The translations under genes and the position numbers were made by a program. A stretch of DNA of 64,000 nucleotides. Source: Haloferax prahovense DSM 18310. GTDB taxonomy: Archaea > Halobacteriota > Halobacteria > Halobacteriales > Haloferacaceae. The stretch spans positions 270,582-334,581 of the forward strand of contig NZ_AOLG01000009.1 in the NCBI RefSeq assembly GCF_000336815.1. The letters run 5' to 3'. This document shows positions 8,310 to 16,364 of the stretch, piece after piece (position 1 is the stretch's first letter; every line of letters begins with the position of its first letter). Under the pieces are notes generated by a model. That model was given only the letters and a program-made list of their open reading frames with translations, did not search any database and had not been told where the DNA came from.

Positions 8310-9164
8310 ATGCCAATTGACACCAAATCACACAGTAGTAACGACGCACCGGACGCCGCCACGGACTCGTCGACCACGTTCGGTCAGGCTCGGCTGTACG
8401 CCTTTTACTTGCTCGCGGTCGTGACGCTGGGGATGGCGGCAGTCTTCATCAGCGAACTGCTTTCGTTCGCCATCGTCGGCTGGGGTGCGGGTGGCGACGT
8501 GCTCGCCGAACACCGCCTGCACCTGATGGTCATCGCGGCGAACGTCTGGATAATCATCCTCGGCGTGGCGAGCCAACTGTACCGCCCGCTGAAGCGGGTC
8601 GCGCTCATGCAGGTCGCCTTCGCCGTGACGACGCTCGTCCTCGTCGGCACTATCGTCGGCGGCGGGCCGGTCGAGGAGGTCGTTCCCTTCTTCGTGCTCA
8701 CCGGCCTGATGGGACTGTTCCACCCCGCGGGACGGGACGTCATCTCGGTCGGCGACGACTACAGTCCGGCGCTCCTCGGCCTCGTCGCGGTCGCGGCGCT
8801 CCCGGTGCTCGCGTTCGCAGTCAACCAGTTCGGTCTGCAAGCGACCGGCGACATTCACGCCGTCGCCGGCCACTACATGGAGATGACGACGATGGCAATC
8901 GGACTCCTCTTGCTCGGTCTCGTCGCGGCCGCGGGCGCGCCCGGACACCGCTTCGTCGCGTGGCTGACCGGCGGCCTCGCCGTCTACTTCGGCGCGGTCT
9001 CACTCGTCTTCCCGACGCAGGTGTCCAGCGTGGGGACGATGTGGGCCGTCGCGCTCGTCGTGTGGGGGCTGGCGTTCGTCGTCGCGAGCGAACTTCGGGT
9101 CAGCGGCCGGACCGCTGTCGCTCAGGAGCGCCCGTTCTCGATGCCCGGACAGCCGCGGGTCTAG
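8310..9164 (+). CDS. Uncharacterised polytopic membrane protein
   Basis: A 284-residue protein with a polar 25-residue N-terminus followed by about seven or eight hydrophobic segments (roughly 30-52, 72-90, 98-118, 122-138, 155-174, 192-210, 214-234 and 243-261). His residues occur near or in membrane segments (HRLHLMV at about 69-75, and GHYMEM at about 188-192), but I do not recognise a heme, quinone or transport family. It is divergent from the DUF5788 operon. An AT-rich stretch ending TTATTCTCTC lies about 30 nt before the ATG and fits a leaderless promoter. Confidence 0.7.
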   Translation: MPIDTKSHSSNDAPDAATDSSTTFGQARLYAFYLLAVVTLGMAAVFISELLSFAIVGWGAGGDVLAEHRLHLMVIAANVWIIILGVASQLYRPLKRVALMQVAFAVTTLVLVGTIVGGGPVEEVVPFFVLTGLMGLFHPAGRDVISVGDDYSPALLGLVAVAALPVLAFAVNQFGLQATGDIHAVAGHYMEMTTMAIGLLLLGLVAAAGAPGHRFVAWLTGGLAVYFGAVSLVFPTQVSSVGTMWAVALVVWGLAFVVASELRVSGRTAVAQERPFSMPGQPRV

Positions 9165-9369
9165 GCTGCGCGGACGTCCCGCACGCGCGCTGTCCGGCCG
9201 GTCGAGATAGCCTGATTCGAGTCTGACACGTCGTCGGCGGTGTTAGCGCCCCGTCTCGCCCGGTGAGATTCGCCGCTTTCTCCGACAGCGGCTCCGTATC
9301 CGTCGTCTCTCGTCGCAAACTCCGGCGGAGAGACGAACCTTCTTATGGTTCTCTTGGATACCGTGAGGT

Positions 9370-10719
9370 ATGGGTTTGTTCGACCGACTCCGCGGCAAAG
9401 ACCACCCCCGCGTCGCCTTCATCGGCATCGACGGGGTTCCGTTCACTCTCCTCTCTGAGCACCCCGACGAGTTCCCCAACTTCGCGGCGCTGGCCGACGC
9501 GGGCTCGGCGGGCGACATCGACAGCATCGTCCCGCCCGAGTCCTCGGCGTGTTGGCCGGCGCTCACGACCGGCGTCAACCCCGGCGAGACCGGCGTCTAC
9601 GGCTTCCAGGACCGTGAGGTCGGCTCCTACGACACCTACGTCCCGATGGGTCGGGACGTGCAGGCCACCCGCGTCTGGGACCGCGTCACCGACGCCGGCC
9701 GCAAGGCCACTGTGATGAACGTCCCCGTGACGTTCCCGCCCCAGCGCAACGTCCAGCGCATGGTCTCGGGCTTCCTTTCGCCCGGCGTCGACAAGGCCGC
9801 CTACCCCGACGACTTCCGCGACGCGCTCTCCGAGATGAACTACAAGATCGACGTGAACGCGAAGCTCGGTCACGACGAGGACAAGACCGCGTTCATGGAG
9901 GACGCCCGCAAGACGCTCGACCGGCGCTACGAGGCGTTCGAGCGCTACATCGACCAGGACGACTGGGACCTCTTTTTCGGCGTCTTCATGACGACCGACC
10001 GCGTCAACCACTTCCTGTTCAAGGACTACGAGCGCGACGGGAAGAACAAGGACGCCTTCATGGAGTTCTACCGCACCGTCGACGACTACCTCGGCCGCAT
10101 CCGCGACGCCCTCCCCGAGGACGTGACGCTCATCGTCGCGTCCGACCACGGCTTTACCTCCCTCGACTACGAGGTCCACTGCAACACGTGGCTCGAGGAG
10201 AACGGCTGGCTCTCCTACGAGGACGACGACCACGACTCGCTTTCGGACATCGACGAGGACTCGAAGGCGTACTCGCTCATCCCCGGTCGGTTCTTCATCA
10301 ACCTCGAAGGGCGCGAGCCCCGCGGATCGGTCCCGCAGTCGGAGTACGAGGACGTCCGCGACGAGCTCAAGGCCGAACTCGAAGCCCTCGAAGGCCCCGA
10401 CGGCAACAAGGTCGCAGACCGCGTCGTCGTCAAGGAAGACGCCTTCCGCGGCGACCACGACGACATCGCCCCCGACCTCGTCGTCATCCCGAACCACGGC
10501 TTCGACCTGAAGTCCGGGTTCAAAGGCCACGACGACGTGTTCGGCGTCGGCCCCCGCAACGGCATGCACTCGTTCGACAACGCGACGCTCTACGTCGACG
10601 ACCCCGGTGCGGTCATCGAGGACGCCGACCTCTACGACATCGCGCCGACCATCCTCGACCTCATGGACATCGAGTACAGCCGCACTGAACTCGACGGCGC
10701 GAGCCTCATTCAGCAGTAA
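9370..10719 (+). CDS. Alkaline phosphatase superfamily protein (nucleotide pyrophosphatase/phosphodiesterase-like)
   Basis: The 449-residue protein is a cytosolic member of the type I phosphodiesterase/nucleotide pyrophosphatase branch of the alkaline phosphatase superfamily. The metal-binding start AFIGIDGVPF gives the first Asp. A candidate nucleophile is the Ser/Thr of ESSACWPALTTG. VASDHGFTS supplies the Asp-His metal pair, and GMHSFDNA the later His. No signal peptide or membrane segment is visible. The substrate is unknown; related archaeal proteins act on nucleotides or phospholipid head groups. It is monocistronic, with a T-rich run just after the stop. Confidence 0.85.
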   Translation: MGLFDRLRGKDHPRVAFIGIDGVPFTLLSEHPDEFPNFAALADAGSAGDIDSIVPPESSACWPALTTGVNPGETGVYGFQDREVGSYDTYVPMGRDVQATRVWDRVTDAGRKATVMNVPVTFPPQRNVQRMVSGFLSPGVDKAAYPDDFRDALSEMNYKIDVNAKLGHDEDKTAFMEDARKTLDRRYEAFERYIDQDDWDLFFGVFMTTDRVNHFLFKDYERDGKNKDAFMEFYRTVDDYLGRIRDALPEDVTLIVASDHGFTSLDYEVHCNTWLEENGWLSYEDDDHDSLSDIDEDSKAYSLIPGRFFINLEGREPRGSVPQSEYEDVRDELKAELEALEGPDGNKVADRVVVKEDAFRGDHDDIAPDLVVIPNHGFDLKSGFKGHDDVFGVGPRNGMHSFDNATLYVDDPGAVIEDADLYDIAPTILDLMDIEYSRTELDGASLIQQ

Positions 10720-10744
10720 GCGACCGCTTCGGCTTCCGGTTCCG

Positions 10745-10749
10745 TTTTT
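10745..10749 (+). terminator. T-run after the phosphatase gene
   Basis: A run of five T residues lies 26 nt after the stop codon, preceded by GC-rich sequence (GCTTCGGCTTCCGG) that can form a weak stem. Archaeal transcription ends at such T-runs, so this is a plausible terminator. Confidence 0.4.
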
Positions 10750-10818
10750 CGCAGTCGCGTCCGCCCGCGCGAGCGCCGCGTGACGCCCCCAGTCCCCTGA
10801 GGAGACGCCCGCGGTGAC

Positions 10819-11922
10819 TTACTGCCGGACCGCGCTCCACACGTCCCGGTCGAGACGGTCGGCGTGGGCCAGTCGCACCTCCCGCGCCTCGGCGGCCGTG
10901 ACCGTCTCGCGGTCGGCTACCTCGTGCGACACAGGGCTGTACGCGTCCACATCGAACCCCATCCGGTCGAGGTACGACCGCACCGCCTCGGAGTCGAGGC
11001 CGTCCTCGATGGCGGCGTCGACGTAGCCGAGAACCGCGTCGAACTCGGGGAGGACGACCCGGTCGTCCGTCACGCGCCCCCTGTCACCCTCGATTCTGAG
11101 TTCCGCGTCGTCGAGGCGGTTCACCACGTCCGCGACGCTGTTCGCCAGCCTGAGTACGTCGCTCGGGAGCGCGCAGTCCGGCGAGCGCCACTCGACCGTG
11201 CCGAACTCGGCTCTGAGTTGCACCGGCGTCCAGACCGCGCTCTCCGGGTCGAAGTTCGCCTCGATGGTCGCCCGGTCGACGCCCTCCTCCTCGGCGCGCA
11301 CGACGAACTCCTCGAACCGGCGTTCGAGGCGGCGCGACCACTCCCGCGTGTCGTCGGCGTAGCGCCACAGCCGACCTTGGTGGGGCACGTCGTCGTAGGC
11401 CATCCGACGGTACAGCTTCGACCGTGCGCCCGCCGCCAACCGCCGCCCGTCGTAGTACGGCGAGGAGTTCACCAGCGCCAGCGCGGGGTCCAGCGCCACG
11501 AGCGCGTTGTACTGGTCGATTTCGCGGCCGGGGCGCTGTTCGACGTGGACGTGCGTCCCCACGCAGTGTCGCGCGTACTGGAAGTCCGACCCGATGACGC
11601 GGTTCTGGATGCGGGTTCGGTCGCTCTGACGCTCCGTCACCGTCTCGGTGCTAATCGGCGTGGCGAGCGGGACGAGTCGCTTTCCGACTTCCTCCGCCCG
11701 CGAGAGGACGTCGCCGAGCCGCTCGTACAGCTCCTCGCGCAACTCGGCCGCCGAGTCGCACGGCGTCGTCTTCACCTCCAACACCGGCTCGACGAACTCC
11801 CGTTCGGCCCCCGGCGAGGCGTCGACGAGTTCGCCCGGGTCGGTGAGCGACCCGTCGCCGTCGGTGACCCAGTACTCGACTTCGACACTTCGCCGGAGCG
11901 GGTCGACCGTCGACTCAGACAT
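10819..11922 (-). CDS. Glutamate-cysteine ligase family 2 (GCS2) protein
   Basis: A 367-residue ATP-grasp-like carboxylate-amine ligase of the GCS2 family. The N-terminal VEYWVTD replaces the usual E-x-E strand region. Further on are CVGTHVHVEQ (substrate/metal-binding His and Glu) and a central SSPYYDGRR. FGTVEWRSPDCALP carries the conserved E-x-R. Haloarchaea make gamma-glutamylcysteine rather than glutathione, so this could be a gamma-glutamylcysteine synthetase. I recall a separate H. volcanii locus as the demonstrated GshA, so I leave the symbol blank and treat this as a paralogue of uncertain substrate. Confidence 0.8.
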   Translation of the reverse strand: MSESTVDPLRRSVEVEYWVTDGDGSLTDPGELVDASPGAEREFVEPVLEVKTTPCDSAAELREELYERLGDVLSRAEEVGKRLVPLATPISTETVTERQSDRTRIQNRVIGSDFQYARHCVGTHVHVEQRPGREIDQYNALVALDPALALVNSSPYYDGRRLAAGARSKLYRRMAYDDVPHQGRLWRYADDTREWSRRLERRFEEFVVRAEEEGVDRATIEANFDPESAVWTPVQLRAEFGTVEWRSPDCALPSDVLRLANSVADVVNRLDDAELRIEGDRGRVTDDRVVLPEFDAVLGYVDAAIEDGLDSEAVRSYLDRMGFDVDAYSPVSHEVADRETVTAAEAREVRLAHADRLDRDVWSAVRQ

Positions 11923-12130
11923 GGCGACTCCGGCGTCGCGCCGAGACGGCTCCTACGCTCATCGTTTCGTTCCACTCACTCCAAATTATTGTTAACACAT
12001 AGCACGGATTGGGGGCATGACGGAAAAGTCATTCGCAGATTGGGGAGAGAAGTCTGTCATTCGGTGGACGAACGTCTTGAAAAAGTGGAATTATGTGGTC
12101 GTTGGTCGCGTCAGTGGCGGCCGGTCGTCA

Positions 12131-13213
12131 TCACAGCAGGTCGTCGAGGTCGTCGTTGTGCCACATCTCTTTGGGGTCCTCTCGCGTCTCGGTCTTCGCC
12201 TGGTCGATGGCCTCGCGGGCGCGTTCCATGAACGACTCGACCCGCTCGGAGCGCTCGACGCCGCCGAGGAGGACGAGCGACGCGAGACGGCCGCTCTCCA
12301 GCGGGAAGTCGCCGCCGCGGACCTGCAGGCTGCCGGTCTCCTCTTCGACCCAGCGGCGCGCTCGCTCGACGCCCTTCCGCGGGATGGTGTCGGGTTCGCC
12401 GGCGACGATGACGAGCGCGGAGTCCGCGTCGCTCGCGTCCGGCAGGCTCGTTCCCGTCAGGACGGCGCGGCGGGTCGTGCTCATGACGGTGTTGATGTTA
12501 TCCTCGGCGTCGGGGGAGGCCTCGGCGCTCGCGTAGCCGAGCGCGGCGATGCCCCCGGAACGAAGGGTGTTGATGACCTCGGAGGTGTCGACGACGCTCT
12601 CGCCGACGCCCTCGGTCGCCTCGCCGGCCGCCAAGAGCAGGCCGACCCGCCGGGCGATGGCGTCGTTGATGGCGTCGTAGCCCTCGCTCATCGACTCGCC
12701 GGAGGAGCGGAAGGCGTCGTTGTCGACGAGGAGGACGGCGTCGGACTCGCGGGCGATGGTCTTGAGCGAGCGGCCGGCGTTCACCTGATACATCGCTCCT
12801 TCGTCTTGTCCGGGCAGGATCCCGAGGACGTACACCGGCACGTCGTAGACGCGGCGAAGTGCCTTCGTGAGGACGGGCGCGCCGCCGGAACCGGAGCCGC
12901 CGCCGAGTCCGGCGACGACGAAAATCGACTCCGCTTCGGCCGTGACGCGGCCGTCGAGGGCGGACATGACCTCGGTCTGGTCCGACTCCATGACCTCGGC
13001 TCCGAGTTCGTTGTCGCCGCCGACGCCGTGACCGTTGACGCGGTCTTGGCCGATGAGCACGGTCTCGACCGGAAGCGGCTGGAGGTCCGCTTTCGCGGTG
13101 TTCACCGCGACGGCGTCGAGTACCGCGCCGAACCCCATCTGTCGGTCGAACGACTGGAGTGCGGTGGTGAGCTTCCCACCCGCTTGGCCCACACCAATCA
13201 GGACGGTTTTCAT
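12131..13213 (-). CDS. cetZ2: CetZ tubulin-superfamily GTPase (CetZ2-like)
   Basis: The 360-residue protein is a CetZ cytoskeletal GTPase. It starts MKTVLIGVGQAGGKL, a classic CetZ N-terminus. The tubulin signature loop reads GLGGGSGSGGAP, and DNDAF with a downstream helix supplies the GTP/GTPase region. CetZ1 controls rod shape and motility in Haloferax, and paralogues have related but distinct roles. I assign CetZ2 from the gene neighbourhood (near nreA and a pilus-like locus), which is inference. The ATG at 13213 is preferred over one four codons earlier because the family begins MK. It is transcribed divergently from the 13328-23001 cassette. Confidence 0.88.
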   Translation of the reverse strand: MKTVLIGVGQAGGKLTTALQSFDRQMGFGAVLDAVAVNTAKADLQPLPVETVLIGQDRVNGHGVGGDNELGAEVMESDQTEVMSALDGRVTAEAESIFVVAGLGGGSGSGGAPVLTKALRRVYDVPVYVLGILPGQDEGAMYQVNAGRSLKTIARESDAVLLVDNDAFRSSGESMSEGYDAINDAIARRVGLLLAAGEATEGVGESVVDTSEVINTLRSGGIAALGYASAEASPDAEDNINTVMSTTRRAVLTGTSLPDASDADSALVIVAGEPDTIPRKGVERARRWVEEETGSLQVRGGDFPLESGRLASLVLLGGVERSERVESFMERAREAIDQAKTETREDPKEMWHNDDLDDLL

Positions 13214-13296
13214 ACCACAGTCCACTCCGTCGCTCGTCTTGAACGTTCCCCACGGGAGAACTGTTCGGCCGGTCGAACCCCGTTCGGCCCCGGAGC

Positions 13297-13302
13297 TTTA
13301 TC
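13297..13302 (+). promoter_or_regulatory. TATA box of the pilus-like cassette
   Basis: TTTATC centred about 28 nt before the ATG at 13328 is well placed for a leaderless transcript. The 114-nt gap is shared with the divergent cetZ gene, so both promoters lie within it. Confidence 0.55.
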
Positions 13303-13327
13303 AGGGATAACGGGACCAGACCGCCCC

Positions 13328-13891
13328 ATGACAGCCGACTCAGTCCACTTCGACGCTGACGGTGACACAGACACCGGAACGCCCGCTTCCCGCGAACCGG
13401 TCGCGGTGGACCACACCTCCGACCGCACTGCCGACCTCGCCGCACGACTCGACGCGGTCGAGCGAACCATCACCGACGGCGACGCCGACTTCTCGTCGCT
13501 GGAGGACCTCGCGTCCGTCGAGCGTCGGGTCTCCGAACTCGAATCGGCGGTCGGGTCGCTCACCGAGCGCCTCGACGAGATGGACGCCGCGACGCAGGCG
13601 ATGCGCGGCTATCTCGGCGGCGTCCGCGCGGTCAACGAGGACGTCGAGCGCCGGGCGAACGCCGCGCTCGCCAAGGCCGAATCGCTCGAAGCCGACCTCG
13701 TCGACGAGACGGCGTCTCCCGCGCCGTCGCAGTCGGCCGACACGCTCGCCGCGGAGGCGGCCTCGCACGCCGAACGACCCGCCGACGGGCGCGGCGGTAC
13801 TTCCAGGCGCAAATCCGGCACCCGTGCCACCGACTCCCGGAATGATGCCGCCGGCCGCGGACTGGCCGCCCGCCTCCGCGACGCGCTGTGA
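13328..13891 (+). CDS. Coiled-coil protein, first gene of the pilus-like cassette (DUF7310-like)
   Basis: A 187-residue soluble, acidic protein with a strong coiled-coil pattern from about residue 38 to 115 (LAARLDAVERTI, SVERRVSELESAVGSLTERLDEM, RRANAALAKAESLEAD). A low-complexity Ala/Ser/Arg-rich tail follows, ending RGLAARLRDAL. There is no signal peptide. The stop overlaps the start of the next gene as GTGA. It probably acts as a scaffold or ATPase-associated factor of the secretion system encoded downstream, but this is inferred only from context. Confidence 0.7.
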   Translation: MTADSVHFDADGDTDTGTPASREPVAVDHTSDRTADLAARLDAVERTITDGDADFSSLEDLASVERRVSELESAVGSLTERLDEMDAATQAMRGYLGGVRAVNEDVERRANAALAKAESLEADLVDETASPAPSQSADTLAAEAASHAERPADGRGGTSRRKSGTRATDSRNDAAGRGLAARLRDAL

Positions 13892-14349
13892 TTCGCGTCG
13901 TCCTCGCGTGTCTCCTCGCGGTCGCCATCGCCGGCGTCGTCTTCCCGGCGGCCGACGCGGCGCGGGCGGACGCGACGACCGTGAAAATCGGCTCGATGGC
14001 CGACGACATCGCGCACGCCGCGACGGCGCTCGCGGCCGCCGAAGACCCGACACCGGCGGGTGTCGCGGGCGCGCGGCGTCACGTCGTCCTCGACGTTCCC
14101 GTCGGGTCGTGGCGGGCCGCCGGCGTCTCCGAACTCGCGGTTCGCGGCGGCGACGGCGTCAAACTCTCGGCGAGCGTCGCCGCCGGCCCAACCGTCGTCC
14201 GTCGCGTCGGCGGTCCCCGGATTCGCGTCGTCGGCGACCGACTCGTCCTCGGACCGGGCGAACACCGCCTCAGACTGACACTCGAAGCTGACGCGGGCGG
14301 TTCGGTCGTCGTCATCGCCCCCGCGACGGCCGACCCGCCGGCGGCGTAG
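13888..14349 (+). CDS. Secreted or membrane-anchored accessory protein (DUF7311-like)
   Basis: The 153-residue product starts with a clear signal/anchor sequence, MIRVVLACLLAVAIAGVVFPAADA when read in two parts (basic residue, then an 18-residue hydrophobic core, then small residues). A beta-rich domain follows (VKLSASVAAGPTVVRRVGG, HRLRLTLEADAGG). The GTG start at 13888 overlaps the previous stop by GTGA, which fixes it. It lies directly before the ATPase gene and probably works outside the membrane as part of the same machine. Function not recognised. Confidence 0.7.
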   Translation: MIRVVLACLLAVAIAGVVFPAADAARADATTVKIGSMADDIAHAATALAAAEDPTPAGVAGARRHVVLDVPVGSWRAAGVSELAVRGGDGVKLSASVAAGPTVVRRVGGPRIRVVGDRLVLGPGEHRLRLTLEADAGGSVVVIAPATADPPAA

Positions 14350-14373
14350 GTTCAAATACCCGGACGGGACCAC
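14349..14373 (+). promoter_or_regulatory. Promoter/operator motif before the PilB-type gene (copy 1)
   Basis: The 25 bases share 22 identities with 18191-18215, upstream of another gene of the same cassette. The common core is ATACCCGGACGGG, in which CCCG and CGGG form an inverted repeat. An A/T-rich box (TTCAAATA) starts 31 nt before the ATG at 14382. The motif sits between the TATA-like box and the start codon, where a repressor or activator could act. Confidence 0.55.
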
Positions 14374-14381
14374 GCCCCCGT

Positions 14382-16364
14382 ATGCCCCTCGACTCCTCTT
14401 CCACCGGTTCCCTCTCCGAAACCGTCGCCGCGGCGCTCCCGGACGCGCTCGGTGACCGCCTCACCGACGCGACCGGTGGGCGCGGCACGTCGGTCGATTC
14501 CGCCGCGGAGTGCGGTTGCGTGACCGCGTTCTCGACGCCCGCCGACCGCCCCGACGACGACACCGTGACACTCGTGGTCGATGCCGGAACCTGCCCGCAC
14601 CGCGGGTCGCTCCCGACCTCACCCGCCTGCCGCGCGGCGGTCGTCGAGGCGCTCGAAACCCGCGACGCCGACCGACTCGTCGTCCGCGCCGACGGACTGG
14701 AACGACGGTACGACGACGCCGCGACCGGCCTGCTCGTCGCCGCCGGCCGGTTCGCAGAACGCGTCCGCTTCCGCGACGACCGCCTCGCCGACCGCGCCCG
14801 TGAAGATCCGCTCGGGGCCGCCCACGAGGCGACGGGTCGCGCGGGACCGGTCCGCCGCGCGGCCATCGAGACCGGACTCGCAGAGGGCACGTCTCGAAGC
14901 GCCGACTACGGTGACGCGCTCCGGGCGGTCGTCGGCCCGACGCTCGCGCGCTCCCGCGTCGACCCGCGACCGCCGACCGACGGGCGACTCGTCGGAGCGA
15001 CCGACCTCGACACCGGCGCGGTCGCCCGCCGGTACGAGAGCGCTCGCGGACCCGTCTACCACCTTACGCCGCCCGAATCGACGCTCAACCAGCGCGCGGC
15101 GCGGACCCTCGAAGCCGCCCACGACAGACTCGCCAGCGGTGCCGTCGACGCCGGCCCGCGCGCGCCGGGCCGCGCCGTCAGACTCGTCGCCGACCCGGAC
15201 GACCCGGTCGAGACGCTCGCGGCGATACTGGCGAAGCACACCGCGGGACACGGCGTCCTCGACGACCTGTTTTCCGACCCCGCGGTCTCGGACGTGTACG
15301 TCTCGACGCCCGCCGACGAGAATCCGATTCGCGTCGTCGCCGACGGCGTCTCGATGCCGACGAACGTCCGCCTCGCTCCCGGCGGGGCGGAGTCGCTCGC
15401 CTCCCGCCTGCGTCGCGTGAGCGGCGCGTCGTTCTCCCGCGCCGACCCGACGCTCGATACCGTGGTCGAGGCAGGCGGCGCGACCGTTCGGGTCGCGGGC
15501 GTGACCGCGCCCGCCAGCGACGGCCTCGGCTTCGCGTTCCGCCGCCACGACGAGACGCCGCTGACGCTCCCCGCGCTCGTCGCCAACGGAACGCTATCGG
15601 CCGAGGCCGCGGCGCTCTGCTCGCTCGCGGTCGAACGCGGTGCCTCGGTCCTCGTGGCCGGGTCGCGCGGGGCCGGCAAGACGACGTTCCTCGGCTCGCT
15701 CCTGTGGGAACTCCCGCGCGACGTTCGCACGGTGCTCATCGAGGACACGCCGGAGCTTCCGGCGTCGAGCCTGTTGGACGCCGACCGCGACGTCCAGACG
15801 CTCCGAACCGACACGACCGGCGGCCCCGAACCGACGCCACAGGAGGCGCTTCACGCGGCGCTCCGGCTGGGTGATGGCGCGCTCGCCCTCGGCGAAGTCA
15901 GGGGCGAGGAAGCCGCCGTCCTCTACGAGGCGATGCGCGTCGGGGCGAGCGCCAACGCGGTCCTCGGAACGATTCACGGTGACGGGGCCGCCGACGTGCG
16001 CGAGCGCGTCGTCTCCGACCTCGACGTCCCGGCGTCGTCGTTCGCCGCGACCGACCTCGTCGTCACCTGCGAGCGCGCGAACGCCCACCGAGTCGCACGC
16101 GTCGAGGAGGTCCGGCCCGTCGGCGACGACGCGACGTTCGAGACGCTGTTCGAACACGACGGACGCACCCTCGAACCGACGGGGTCGGTCGCGCGCGGTG
16201 ACAGTCTCGCGGTCGAATCCGTGGCCCGTCCCGGCGAGTCGTACGCGGACGTACTCGACGTGCTCGACGCTCGCGCTGCGCGTCTCGAATCGCTGGCTGA
16301 CACGGGACGAACGACGCCGGACGACATCGCCGCCGCCCGCACGGAGCGTGGTTCGGGATGCTGA
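14382..16364 (+). CDS. Type IV pilus/type II secretion ATPase (PilB/TadA/GspE-like)
   Basis: A 660-residue secretion ATPase that would energise assembly or export at the cytoplasmic face. The Walker A motif GSRGAGKTT lies near residues 427-435, the Walker B-like LGEVRGEE near 500 and the His box GTIHGDG near 528. The first 230 residues are not the usual N-domain; they carry Cys44, Cys46, Cys71, His73 and Cys83, a possible metal site. The start follows a promoter-like motif and the next gene overlaps the end by seven bases. The cargo and the matching pilins are not obvious. Confidence 0.88.
   Translation: MPLDSSSTGSLSETVAAALPDALGDRLTDATGGRGTSVDSAAECGCVTAFSTPADRPDDDTVTLVVDAGTCPHRGSLPTSPACRAAVVEALETRDADRLVVRADGLERRYDDAATGLLVAAGRFAERVRFRDDRLADRAREDPLGAAHEATGRAGPVRRAAIETGLAEGTSRSADYGDALRAVVGPTLARSRVDPRPPTDGRLVGATDLDTGAVARRYESARGPVYHLTPPESTLNQRAARTLEAAHDRLASGAVDAGPRAPGRAVRLVADPDDPVETLAAILAKHTAGHGVLDDLFSDPAVSDVYVSTPADENPIRVVADGVSMPTNVRLAPGGAESLASRLRRVSGASFSRADPTLDTVVEAGGATVRVAGVTAPASDGLGFAFRRHDETPLTLPALVANGTLSAEAAALCSLAVERGASVLVAGSRGAGKTTFLGSLLWELPRDVRTVLIEDTPELPASSLLDADRDVQTLRTDTTGGPEPTPQEALHAALRLGDGALALGEVRGEEAAVLYEAMRVGASANAVLGTIHGDGAADVRERVVSDLDVPASSFAATDLVVTCERANAHRVARVEEVRPVGDDATFETLFEHDGRTLEPTGSVARGDSLAVESVARPGESYADVLDVLDARAARLESLADTGRTTPDDIAAARTERGSGC

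Noticed and set aside
12017-13327. An upstream extension of the first cassette gene starting MTEKSFADWGEK
   Set aside because: The first 40 codons look plausible, but the frame then runs antisense through cetZ2. A TATA box precedes the ATG at 13328, so the extension is not needed.
14351-14373. The ATACCCGGACGGG motif considered as a transposon end
   Set aside because: No transposase, target duplication or matching inverted copy is present, and both copies lie in the same orientation before genes.
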